Assembly: GCA_024362935.1 (NCBI GenBank)
Contig: JANCRA010000019.1
Location: 2,572,001-2,636,000 of the forward strand
Source of the DNA: Setophaga petechia
Lineage: Eukaryota > Chordata > Aves > Passeriformes > Parulidae
DNA length: 64,000 bases
Direction: 5' to 3'
Part shown: piece after piece, positions 32,355 to 45,664 of the stretch
Layout of the letters: every line of letters begins with the position of its first letter
How positions within the stretch are numbered: the first letter of the stretch is position 1
The notes under the pieces: model-generated
Databases searched by the model: none
Told to the model about the DNA's origin: nothing
What the model saw: the letters and a program-made list of their open reading frames with translations, nothing else
Translations under genes and position numbers: made by a program

Positions 32355-35300
32355 TCATCATTGGGAGCTTTGGTTGGGTACAAAGCGACGCTCAGAGCTG
32401 TCTGTGTCGCTATCTGTGCCATCCTCCCCGTCCTTCAGCTGAGCCTCACAAACACAAAGCCGTCTGTGCCCTCACTGCTAATAAGCAGCAGTTCACGAGG
32501 AGGTTGACGACAGAGGAGTACACACAGATCCCAAAGCACAGAAGAGAAGGGCAGCATTAATCTCTGCCTGTTACGAAATCAAGAAGTATGCTGTGCATGG
32601 GAGCTGTCAGGGCTAGACGTTAAAATGTCTCTTCCTTGAAAAGGATGGGTTTATAATTTGAGATTTTCTATAGACAGCTTTTAAAAATTTATTTCCTCAT
32701 TGAAAAAAACAGACTTGTTTTTATTGGAAGGAGAGAAAAAAGGGTTGAAGAGCCTACAATACACATTTGAACCAAATGTCACTAACTAACTAAGTAACTA
32801 ACTAGGAGGAAACAGACAATTTCTTCCTATGTTTCTACCTGGTCTCTATTCAAGCCTCCATAAAAAAACAAAGCATGGCTGAAACACAAGTTTAATGGAC
32901 ATAAGTATGGCTTGACTGCATGTTAAAGTGGAAATTTATTCCACTTTGAAAAAGGCACAGTTTCCACAATTTCCTTGGGACACTTGAAAAAAACTGAGAG
33001 AAAGCTTGAACAAACCACAGGGCAATTTCACTTTGTGTTAATTAGGAATTTAACAAAAAAAAAAAAGAAAAAAGAAAATATAAAGCTAAAACTATACTTT
33101 TATAGAAGCTCACCCCTCTCTCTCACTAGCACAAAAAGAATAATGAAATGTTTCTGTGGAAAATCAGTGAAGGTTCAGAAAGATCAAAGATTCATAATAC
33201 CTGCATGGTCCACTGAGCAGGTATGGCTATTCCTCTGCAGCCAAACGCTAGGGAGAAATGAACAACTCCTGCAACCTTTATATCTCTTTATTTTTCTGTC
33301 TGGCCTCTGGCAGGCACAGTATTGGAACAATTTCATTCCAGTATATATTATCTCTGTAGATTATGAATTCTTATTTCTCTGTGAAGGTACTTACAGCAAA
33401 GACAGTAAATCCACTACTGGTGGAAATGAGTCTGGAAAAATAAAAAGGCAAGGAAGGACCTAAAACAGTGCTTATTCTCCAGTTTATGAAGGCATTTATA
33501 AAAACCCATTAGGAGCAGGAAGATCAGTCCATCTTCCTTCTTGCCAGATTGGCCCTGGAATGGCTGTGAGCAGGGGCATTAATCAGCCCTTTCTGTCCCT
33601 GTTTCTGCTGCTTCCACTGCTTAGGTTCTTGCAGGCTTACAAACGTTCCTAACTCCAACCTAGCAGCTCATCCAGGTTATTTCTATGATGTAAGATCCCC
33701 TGGTTTTTGCAGTGACTTATCCCTTACCCTCATTTAGTCCAGCAGTTTCCAACAGTCCCGAATGTTCCCGAAACAGAAACATTCTGTACAGTGACTGCAC
33801 TGTACCTAGACCCAGGCAGTCTTTATCTATGGCAGGCATTCACTGGCTGGACAAACTGTCAAGTTTTCATTGATATAAAAGCATGAGAGCATGCTTATCC
33901 TCATACACTAAAAAGAAAAGCTGAAAAAATAAACTCTGTTTAAAAAAAAAAAAATGCATGTCATCAATAGGAAACATGGAAGGTCACTGAAACATCTGCT
34001 TAGCTGTGTTAGCTATTAAACATTTCTCCAAGGAGGCAGGAGCTGTATTGTCTGTCTTTGATTATTTAGTAAGTATCACAGCCCTCTGTGAGGCTGTGTG
34101 CAAGGCCCAGTGCTCCTCAAGAATGTGCAGACAGCACAGCAGGATAGCAAAAGTACTGCAGAGGTTTATGTTTCATATTATTTGTTGACTGCTGACTGCA
34201 TTTTAGTATTTCAAAGAACTGCAGAGATTCTCAAAAAGGAAAGGTTCTACCTGCCAGAATATACATAATTTGGAAAAAGACAGTTCTTGCCTATATTTTT
34301 CAGCATTGCTGTGCATAACACTGATAGCAAATTACTTTGTTTTTCTTCATAAAATGATGATCTTTGATATAACTGGGCAGAGTTCAAGAGCATAAGCCAA
34401 AAGAACACTTCAGCAAATCTGGTTCTTAGATGCACCTGTGCAGTCTTTATCTGACTGTGTATACAACTCTCCTCAATGTCTGATAAAGATATAAATTCAT
34501 TTTAGTGGGGGACAAAGGAAGGAAATCTCAGTTTATGGTCTACCATAACTGTCAGCCCATCAACTAGATCATATGGTAGAGCTATTTAATCCCTAACTAA
34601 TCCTTAGATAAGGCAGCCAGTCAAGAGAGAGTGTGGCAAAATAGACTCAAAAATAATAGATTAAGCTATAACCATAACATTGCAATTTAAAGAAAAATAG
34701 TCAACTTTTAATTTAAATTGACATTTGCCAGCACGTCTTTGCACAGAACCTAATGTGGCATTTTGTTGTTGCAAGAAGTGTTGTCCTAGCAGTGGCTGTA
34801 GCTGTCTAGACCTGAGAAAAGGAAGAAAAGCCCATCACAATCTTTGACAGAGCTATTATGTGGCTAACTGGGACCACAGTGTAAATTAATACTGAAGCTC
34901 TTTCAGGGACCTATCACTAAGCCAATGTGAAAGGGTTTGGCAGACACGCAGAAGTTATGATGAGTGGGAAATAAATGCCTTGCTTCACTTTTGTCATCTT
35001 CCAGCTTGTCAACATTTGTTCCCAGCTTTTGGAGGAGAGAAGAGTGCAGGCACACTCAGCAGAAGAGTCCCACTTCAAAGAGAGGAATTGCAAGTGTAAA
35101 TGGAATTAGAGAATGCTGTTTTCAACAGCAGGAGCAGACAGCAGGTCACAAATGGACTAGCACAGGCAGGCTCGCTGCTCACAGAGGAGACAGGAAAGTG
35201 AATCACCTGCTCTGTTATCTCTGAACTCTCCACTGAAGGAGCTGCTGATTCCATCTCAGGTTCGGATGTGGCAGCAAACTAACATGGATGCAGTACCATG

Positions 35301-37678
35301 GTAAGTTCAACTCCTCAGTCAAAGAAAGAGCAAGATTGCCCAGCAGCACAGGTTCATCCTTGTCTGCCACACCGACAGCTTCTGAGAGCTATGGAAAAAA
35401 CGGCTTGGGGGCAGAGAAGATATTTTTTGGAGTTATTCATGAGAACTTCTTTGTTTATTTTCATATTGTAGCCTGCTGAAGGCATAAAGGAAACTATAAA
35501 AGGGTGGAGAATACAACAGGAAATACACAAGTATATCTTTGGTGCACAGCTTCCAAAGGATGACCACTGGGATACAAACAAGAAATGCTACGATTGATTC
35601 TTAAGGCATAATCACCTTGAAACAGGTGTGAGAAACAGAAATATTCCCTCTGTTTTTTTAAGAACTGCCTGTCAATACTTTTTCTTGAGGAGACAGGTGA
35701 AGAAGAGGAACTCCTGTGTCCCAATCTAGACCCAATCTTCTGGAAATTTTGGGAATGAATTAAAAAAATAGATGGAACATGAACTAGAGACAGATCTAAG
35801 TAAACATGACACCAGCAGAATTCATCAAGTGTACTGGAGCTAAACTTACGGCACTGAAAAGCAGAGAGCAAGGCACAAAGGCACATTCAGTCAGCAGATA
35901 TTGTGTAACATTTCATGGCGAAGGAGCCCTTCAGAATGAATAGCTCTACTTCCTGGAAATCTTATGAAGATTTTGAAGGCTTAAATGCCTTTATTCCTCA
36001 CTGTGTCATGTCTGTGGCACAAATACCCAATCAAACAAGAAAGAATGAGTCAGGCACACAACCTGGTGAGACATGTCGAAGCAGAGCATCAGCCCACTGA
36101 CACATCACCTGTGCATATGCACAGACACCATCTGAGAGATCAAGGAAGGGAATCCAACCAAGTTTCCCACACAGCAATGCAATGCTTGCTAATCAAACCC
36201 TCTAATCCTGTGCAGGCAAAGCAAATGGGATGGTACAGCCTAGCATTCTCTTTTGTCTTATCTTACTTTTATGATTCGTAAGTAGCATAACAAAAAAAAG
36301 AGAAAGATTCTTTTGGCAGCATAACAAAGAAAAATCAGTTCAAATGGTGACTGATGATAGCTTAAAGCAGATTTAACTCATAGATATTGCAAGAGAGGGA
36401 ATTTTAGGTTACAGATCATGTAAAAAGACAGACAGGGAAAACAAGCCTAACCTCCAACCTTTGTTTCATAAGTTATTACCATCACAAATACAAGATTACC
36501 ACAATGAAATGTTCCATTTTACAGGGTCACATGTTTTTGAGTGTCTGGACTGTAAGTTAACTAGATTTAACTTACTGGGTTATCATCAATCTAACCTGTA
36601 ATTAGCATAATTTTCTTCCTTTCCCATGTGCTTCCAACAGACATGAAGAGTATGTTCCATAAGCAGTGTGTTAGTTCACACACTCACTTGACCATGCAGA
36701 GGACTCTGATGAGTACCACACTGTCTGACTTTCCTAATTACTGTTAACAAAAGCTGTGGAAAGTTTCCTGTTGAAGAGTAAGAATAAAAAGACATACAGA
36801 TGATGATAAGATGCTCTCCTGGTGAGTATCAGTATTTACCCTCATCACAGCTCAAAAAGGGATTGAGACAAAGAGAAAGAGTTACAGAAAGCCCAGTTAA
36901 ACCAACCCAGAGCTTGCATGAAACAGTATTGAGGTGACTACATTTTACAGCAGCTGCCTAATGGCAAAATCCTTCCTTGTATGAGCATTATCCCCTTGAT
37001 ACTGGAGTGGATAATACCCATGCAGATCTCAGTTCTGACAGTGTTTAATAGTCACTGAAAGCTAATGGCTCCAACCTACTGCGGTAGCATCCAGGATCCT
37101 TATGGGAACATCCAATGGAACTGCCTGCCACCAGAGAGGCAAACTTAATAAGAAGACAAAGACAACTTAACCCCTCACTTAGTAGCCTTTAGCAATAGTT
37201 ACCAGAAAAGAAATCGGGGCAGAAACAAAGGTGAGAACATTTATGGTTACAGTTCTTACTATACTTTGAAACATTTGCTTTACTAAGTAAATGCACTGCT
37301 TTTACTTTTACATTAACGCTGATTTGGGGCTAAAAATCAATCTTAAGGAGCAGAGACTGAGCTTAGATATGTCAATGCAAACTGAGCAAGAAACCCTTCA
37401 CTGAGTGGCAGATAAGACCCTTAACAGAACACTGCTGCGCCAATAAATTTTTCTATTTGAGTGAAAGACATCACATACCTTTAAAAGTAAGAAGCAACAC
37501 AGACCTAATCTGCCTTTGGATCTAGTCCTAGCTAGGTGATCTCCCAAATCATCAGTGTACATCCATCCCAAGACATACAGACATTAAACAAACAGGGCTG
37601 TCTACAACATATTAATATTTAATTAAAGCACAGAAGAAAGTTGAGATGAGAGTAACAGAACAAACTCCTGGTTAACAT

Positions 37679-37745
37679 TTGAAATTAATATTACTAGTTG
37701 CAAGCAAATTAATTAATTTGAAATTAATATTACTAGTTTCAAGCA
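37679..37745. repeat. 28-bp direct duplication, 39-bp period
   Basis: A 28-bp unit at 37679-37706 recurs at 37718-37745 with one mismatch (G versus T at unit position 22). The spacer is AT-rich. It looks like a recent local duplication. Confidence 0.85.
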
Positions 37746-39863
37746 GGCTCAAACAGACTATGCTAGAATACCTGTTAAAAGTTAGCCAAGCATGCTGGGA
37801 TTCTCTATCACAGCTGCATCCAAATATTTTGCCTTTATACTACAGATTAATCACCTCATTAAAACTGATTTCAGAAGAAATTATGAATGTGTAACTTTTC
37901 CTCCTCAATGCTGGCAGAGAAAATCCCTTTTCCTTTTATTTCAGAACAAATTTTTAATTAATAATTTGGAGAAAACACAATAATACAATATGTTCCTGTG
38001 AGCTGATGCCCATACCAGCAACAGTGCAGTCGTAGTCCATAATCTGCATGTGGATTATGCACTGCAAGTACCTAAAGAGTACAGAAACCCAATGACATCC
38101 TTCCCCTTGCCTCAGCAGGTGCCTCCTCACAGAAAATCCACCTTTTCACCTTGTCATTTTGGTTGCTAAACAGTGAATTTCAGTTCCTTGTGCAAATGAA
38201 GTGTCAATAAAACAAACTGGAATATTTTCTGAGGGCATAAATATTTCAGGACCTGAGTTCAGTGCAGTTCTAGTGGAACAGCATCTTTTAATTCCAGTGC
38301 CTAAATTTTTTCAAAAGGATGAAAAATAATTTTTGCACTGACAGAAAGATAAAATCCAGACAGCATTCAAAAGAGAAAGTGTGTTCACCTGTAGCAACAG
38401 AAAAATGTTATAGTACAGGTGGAAGAGGTTTCATTTTTAGAGAAACAATCGAGTTTGAAAACAGGGCTAATAATTTTAGGGGACCAAAATTTGATTGAAG
38501 AGAGCCAACCTCTGCAAATTAGAAACAAGCAAGTTCCAGCCTCTGTGTCAGGCTTGTTCTGAATCCTAGAATTTCACTTTGATTTAAAAAACTGACAGAG
38601 TGCAATTATAGGGAGAGATTTAAGATGTGCAGAAGTGCCTTTTTACCACAATATGGATTCCAGGGATCCTAACCACAAACAAGTTGTGGATTTACACCAG
38701 ACAACTTTTTGGATTTGGTATCCATCTCTTAAAAAATAAATCTGCAAAGTGAAAGCAGCTCTCCTGAACAAGTTCATACACATTCTTCTATTTCTTGGTA
38801 AGTCAAAACTTTCAGTAAAATAACAGCAGCAACCACTGAGCTTAACCATTAACTTTGCCTTCTGAGTAACAGCTTTTATTTATTGATTTGGCAAAAGCTT
38901 CAAAGCCAGCACTCACCAAAACTCAAGCTCTTAATGGTTCTGCCTCAGTGCAAAGACACTTTCTTCAGCTGAAACCCGACCATCCTTTACGCTTTCTGCT
39001 CTTTTGCTGACAGATCTTTTTCCTCCTGCTACTGCCACGTGAGTATCCCCATCTCTGTGGCCTGACCTGAGCACCATTCATTGACTTCTTGCTCACTGAG
39101 AGTCTTTTGTGCCTTTCAGGTTCTGCCCCCACGCCGTGGGCAGCACACCCTGGCCCAAGTGCAGGACGGTGTGTCCTCCACCCAAGGAGAGCAGCCACAT
39201 CCACAGCCCTGCCCCTGGCAGCCACTCGTGCTGCAGTAAACAAAGCGAAAGAAATACTGCATTCACCAGGCAGAAATCTTTAAAATGCACATAGACCAAT
39301 TCTGTATAAAAAGTGCTTTTGTTCCCTGCTCAGGAACAGGTTTTTTAATTAACTGAATGGGAGGAGTTGTAAAAAAACAGGAACAATGACTGAGTCAGAA
39401 GCTCAGTCAGTTCTCAGTAGCTTAACAGGGCTTTAACATGAGACAGAATAAACTTATTTCATTCAGTTAGACATTTTTATCAATGTGTAGAGAGACTTCA
39501 GAGCTGATGCTTGGTATCCTGAAAGACTGTCTGTGCATTATAGAGCAGCTTATTGTTTCAAGGCTTGTATCTCATTTGCTTGCTGAATATATATGTAGTT
39601 TCTAGCAAAGCCTGTATTTTTTCCCCTTCTCTCCTCTCCCTCAACATAAATCTGCTAAACGATTGTACTCAAATTACTGCAGAACCTGTCACTCAAACAA
39701 GTTCCCAACATTTGTGTATCTGCAATGGGAAGAAGCAGTTTCTGTTATTCTGTGTAATTAGAAAGAGACAATTTTCTTTGGAAAGGTACTATCACTTTGT
39801 ATTGCCAATGTCTGTCAATGCCTGCAGACTATAGCTCAGTTTACATATTTATAATGTGTTTAA

Positions 39864-39903
39864 ATTAGGAAGGAATTCAGTTTATTAGGAAGGAATTCAA
39901 TTT
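39864..39903. repeat. 20-bp tandem duplication
   Basis: ATTAGGAAGGAATTCAGTTT at 39864-39883 is followed directly by a second copy at 39884-39903 with one G-to-A change. A simple two-unit tandem repeat. Confidence 0.9.
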
Positions 39904-42900
39904 ATTATAGCTCCGACCACCAGCAATCATGACCAAGTTCTGAAAAAACAAGTTCACTTTACTTCTGGAACAAATTAAACAACATTTTAAAAACTGAAAC
40001 GAAGCCAATTTCCAAAGAAACTCTTTAATTACACAATAGGTCTGGTTTATTCATCTGAGGTTTCCTGTCAAGGAGAGTATTAAGTACATTCATGCTACAG
40101 CTAAAATTACATTAAGGAGAATTTGAAACAAGTGCAGAGCCAAAATAATACATGATCTGAAAATCACCTTGATGAAGTACACATAGGAGCTTATGCTCCA
40201 AAACCTGTCATCTGTAATGCTGGAATATCTATCAAGCATACAAAGTAACTTGCAGCAAGGAAACATTTCTGATTTTTTTTGGTCTAGGATCAGCAGTCAC
40301 ATTTGTGTCACCGCCTCAGTTGAGAGGCAGAAGGTGTTTTGATCCCTGCATTCTGCATGAGCTAAGCCATCTCTTCACTCACTCCCTATGAATGCAACAG
40401 AGTTTGTCAGAATTGTCTGGTTTCCAGTACAAGAGGACATTGATTCAGCGCTGCGCAATTTACCCACAGAGCAGACAAAGCTCTTGATAACAGCTCAAGA
40501 TGAATGAAGGCAGCTTTTAAGAATGAGCTTTTTGGCATATGTTCGCAGCATGTGCTGAAGTGTCACCAGGAGAAAAAAAAAAGGAAAAAAAGAGGAAGAG
40601 AGATGAGCTGAAAAGGTGGGTGAATAGAGATGATGAGTAAGAGCACATTGCTTCAGCACTGCCACTTCATTTAATTTTCACTGCTACGCAAGAAGGCAAC
40701 AAAGATGATAAATCTAAAATGCAGATCTAAGCAAGATATGCATCTGCCTCAGTTCTCTTGAATGCATTCCGTCACACACCTTAAATAAGGAGGGTACCAT
40801 CTAAACCTCTCTCTGGCAGTTCAACTTACCATAGCTGAATCCAAAAGGTATAAAGAAACAGAATGCCCAGCCAAATTTTCCCACTTGTAAGATGCTTGCC
40901 AGCTTGCTGAGAGCCAAATGAATCCCATTACTAAAGGCTGCCAGCCTAGCCTAAAACAGCTTGATGGAAAAAAATGCAACAGACTACACATGGGGTGGTG
41001 TAATTCCAAAAATGTTTTCAGACCACCACTTATGGGATTTTGTTTTCTCCATCTAAGTGATAATTCATGAGTTAGAGCTGTGCTAGTGAATATTTTCCCT
41101 CTATGTGTTTCTAGTGATAACTCCTCACTTATACTGGGCATCTCCCGTTGAAAGGCATTTTTGCACCAATCCCACTTTGTAGCCTTTCACTGAAAGGGCT
41201 GTGAAGTGGTAATTATCAGTGTGGCTGGCCTCCTGTTTGTCTTCGAGTGCTCATGGACTTCTCCAGCTGCTAGATTGTCATGAGATATATTATTACATAC
41301 TGATTTCTAAGTATAAATTCTAACATTAGCAGCTGCAAGTGTTCCAGGGAAATTCTGTGCTTTAAATTTCTGCAAAAGAACTTAAGTTGTAAAACAAAGT
41401 GATCTTAAATCTGCCTCTAAGATTAGGAAAAAAAATCAAAACCTTCATTAAAAAAAGTCCTTGAATAATGAAGCTAAATCAATACTGGATAGTTTGCCTT
41501 AGCACATAGATTTAAAGTTGTGAAGATGCCATGGATGGGAAAAAAGCATATTAGGGTTTCAGACAATTAGAATTGGTTACTGTAGGTATTTAGAAAGAGA
41601 GGCAGATGGTGCTTAGAGACCAGAAAAACTGGGACATCCCAAGCTAAAAGTAACTCAAAACCAAAACCCATCAAAAGATCAGTCTGCTAGAGCTGTTACA
41701 AAGTTTTCCCAACAGTTAATATTCCTTTCAGGAAAACGACTATTTCAGCTGAGATTTCTGAACATAGAAAGGCAAAAATGCTTACAAACAGAAATAGAGA
41801 GGCAGAGACATTTAAAAACTGCTGCCTTTGAAATGACATAAATTATGCTCTTTTAAAGTACATCTTTCCTCAGAGAAGTCCAGTCCTTAATTTTTTTCAC
41901 TGCACTCCTGCACACCCAGTGGAGCAAAACCCAACAGCACACAAGGTCTTGACAGACACACAGTGGCACAGTCATTACCGTGCTGCAGAACATCACTTGG
42001 AGAAGGGTCACCTGCCCCAAGGAGGCAGACCAACACTTCTTTTACCCCTTCATTCTGCCACCTCCTCCTACCACACCAAGCTACCTTGAAGGGACAGTGT
42101 CCATGCCACCAAAACCCTGCCACTGAGGGTGAGGCTTGGCCAGCAGAATGGGCAAGGTTCACAGAGAAAGAAGCCTCAGTGCCTGCCTACATAAATCAGT
42201 ACAAAACACATTTAGTTAAATCATGAGAAAGACTGTGACCACCTAACCTAGTTTACAATCTTTGTCTTTTTGTCTGCTGGGGGCTCTCTTGAGTGATATC
42301 AAAGTGGGTAATTCACTTTCCCTCCTTGCAGTCACTCTCCATGCTTTGAGCACATATTATTTTGGGCTCCCTGGCCACTCTTCAAGTTGGAATTGCCCAA
42401 GTGGCTGGGAGTCTAAATACCTACAGTGGTTGCTTGATGTCTTACCCATGTATTACCGTGCCCCAGTGATGGACCCCTGCCTGCTGCAGGCTCCTCATGG
42501 TGAACAGGCAGCTCATTTGCCAGCTCTAGAAAGACTCAGCTGAGCCAGCTCTCAGAACACTCTATGCCAGCTGACCCAAGGTTTTCCTTGGACAGGAGTC
42601 AGAAAACCACTCTGCACACTTTCCATCTGATCCACACTAAATGAGCCTTACAGTAGCCAAACACCACAAAGTGACAAACATCTGCACTCCGGGAAAAAGG
42701 TGGCTATTTTCATTTTCCACAGTGGAGAAGACGAGTGGCACATCCAGACACAAGTGTCACATCCCACACTCTGCTCCTCTGAGCCAGCACGTCTGACAGC
42801 AGCGAGGCAGACATGGCAGCAGCACATCCCACTCCCAGCAGCACAGGATGCCTCCCTCCCAGGGACACCCAGCACACTGACCCTGGTTGCCATCACGTGT

Positions 42901-45622
42901 TGGGCTGCTGCTCTGTCCTTGCTGCTGTTAAACAGGCAAGGAGATGTTCTTACACATCCATGGGGTATGTGGTAACTTGTTTTTTTCAGACCAGACCTTA
43001 CATGTTTCACTTCCAAGGTTTCCAGAGAAAGTCTCAGCCCTTGCAGACAGCTGATCTGCAAAGCCTGCACACATCTTCATGCATGCTGAAGGCATGGCCC
43101 TTTATATTTTACTTACTCACTTTTTCCCCTGACAAAAATCATGTGCATCAATGCCTCTCTGGTACCCTTCTCCCTCATCCACAATTATTTCCCTCTGAAG
43201 AAAAGGAAAAACAAGCAAAAGAGTATGTTTGGAATTATCTTCTGTGATTCTCCTCTAGGAAGGAGCATACCCAGAAATCAGAATATCACCCAAATTTCAT
43301 AGTAAACTTATGAAAACATAGAGTACAGAAATCTATGCTGCACAAAATTATTATTTTCTTCTACCATTAGAAAAAGCTTCACAGTTACTATTAATATTTA
43401 GAGAAATCAAAGTTTAAACACATTCTTCCCATAGTAACAACAGGGGATAAGTTTATCTATGACCACATAGCACACCAACTCCAACAATCACTGAAAAAAG
43501 GAAGGTTAATTAGTAAATAAATTGAACCAGATACCAATCCTTCACAATAAAAAAAGCTTACATATACCAGAAATATCAAAACCACATACTTAGGTCTTTG
43601 TGCAAGATTACAGCATGAAGCACTATGGGCTAATCCAGGAATATCAGACAATTTAATTACATTTTCTACTGAAAAAATTAAACCATATGCATAGCTCTTC
43701 AGATCAAGCTTCCTAACATGTGTCTGGTTTTAATACCCAACATCTGTCTGAAAATGAGATTTTCATTTCCCTTATGAAATCTGATTCCACCTCCATGGTC
43801 AAACTCAAGGAGCAAACTCAGCTCATCTTTGATGGAAAGAAGTGAGTGAAAGAGAACAAGTGTTGGGTCATCTGATTTAGCCTTATAGCTGAGAGTTCAA
43901 TCACTAAATACTAAAAACCCTAGAATACAATAATTCTTTCTTCACAGGTGAAGGCAATAGTGAAATGCAAGAATAATCTGATTTTTTTTCCCTTGAAAAA
44001 TATACCCTAAATTGTCTTCATTTTCTCTCTTTAGGACTCCAGCTAATTAGGGTCTCAGCCATTTTTAAACAATTTCTCCCACACTGTAGTGCTCTCTCAC
44101 TAGTTTTGGCTGTCTCCTTGAGAAGCCCTTGCAGAAAGACTGCACATGTGTGAGGTACGGACAAAGAAATGACACAGTGCTTCTGCTGGATCAGCTCATC
44201 TGTCACCTTCAGCACCCGTCCCCTGCTGTCACTGAGCAACACAGAGCACAGGGAGCTTTAGAAACCTGCCCATTGTGAGGATCCAGAAATATCCACTGCT
44301 CCAGCTCCTGTCAGCTGAACAACATCTATACAAAGGAGAACCATGGAGGTGGTGATATTGCTCCAAAAAACAGTTGCTGTAGGTGTTATTTTACAAAGCT
44401 GTAACACCAAAAAAGAAGAGTGCTTTTCTGAAGGAAGAACACAAGCCTGCATATTCCATCTGTATTTTACCTTATGCTAGTAATTTGCTTGCCATGTTTT
44501 TCAGCAGCCTCTTTCCAAAGGATCTTGAAGCTCCTCTGAAAACTTTATTGCACTGAGTGTACAGACCAATTCTGTATTCTGAAACTTGGTGAAACTTTCC
44601 TGTCCCTCACACTGCTCCAGAAGTTTTAGAGTTGTTTCTTTTTTTTCTGCAAGAAAATTATTCTGAGATACTTTCCCAGTGCTTTAAAGCCTGCATGGGA
44701 TGCCTGTATGCACTCAGTGCTACCAACCAGGCTTAGAAAAGCCTACACCTTTTGGGTAGATGGATGTGGTGGGCAGCTGGAGATAATCTACCCCTCTTCT
44801 GTTTCATTTGGGCTATCAACCTGAATTTATTACATCCCTGGTACAAGTTCAATCTTTCTGCCATAGTCAGAAATCTATATATCTAAGAATAAAAAGAAAA
44901 AGAAAATAACTGCTCCAAATACAATCCTTGGGGCAGGGTAGTTGATTATACATCTTTATAGTCAAGGAATGGAAAGCGAATTTCAAGTCATTGTTCCACA
45001 TCCAGCAGGACAGGAAATGCATGAGTATACACATCTTATATTTTACCTGCAAAAGTTTTAAATCATTAGTTATTGTAGGGTATGATTTTCTATTTCTATT
45101 GCAGATCTGAGAAGCTTTTCAATTAAGAAAAAAACACCCAAAACCAAACCACAAGCCTACCTATTCAGATTGAACTCAGCATGCTACAAAAGTGTGAACA
45201 GTTCAGCATTCCCAGGAAAAAAATGGTATAGCTAAAAATTAATTCTGCCAAGTCTAATTTCAAACCTCTACAAAGAAATCATTATGAATGTTCCCTCGCA
45301 CCATTCACCCACACTTACACTAATAGCCTGTATTTGACTGCAAATTTCCTGTGATGGAAATGCAATACACAGCAGCAGCAAAATATCTTGCCCCCACTGC
45401 TGTCAATTTAGCAGAAGAAATTAACCTGCATCCTCCTGGTTTAGGAAAAGCTTCATCAATACCCATTGGACAGCAGGGGCTGGAGCTGTGAATATGTTCT
45501 TTTAATGATTTCCAAGCAGCATTTGCTCATTACATTACTTAAAATAATAGCCCAACTCTTTCAGGGCTGATAGTTTTCTAAAGATGAAACTGCTTTATTT
45601 CAGCTTCCATCCAGCAACAGGA

Positions 45623-45664
45623 GTAGGAAATTGCTCCTACATCAGAAGGGAGTTCCTTCTGATG
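45623..45664. repeat. Two adjacent perfect hairpins
   Basis: GTAGGA (45623-45628) pairs with TCCTAC (45635-45640) across a 6-nt loop. CATCAGAAGG (45640-45649) pairs with CCTTCTGATG (45655-45664) across a 5-nt loop. Both stems are perfect and share the base at 45640. They are too short for a microRNA precursor. Confidence 0.65.

Noticed and set aside
32975..33463. 162-codon open frame on the plus strand
   Set aside because: Runs through an A-rich tract that yields a lysine run, with no domain and no conserved pattern; chance open frame in AT-rich intron.
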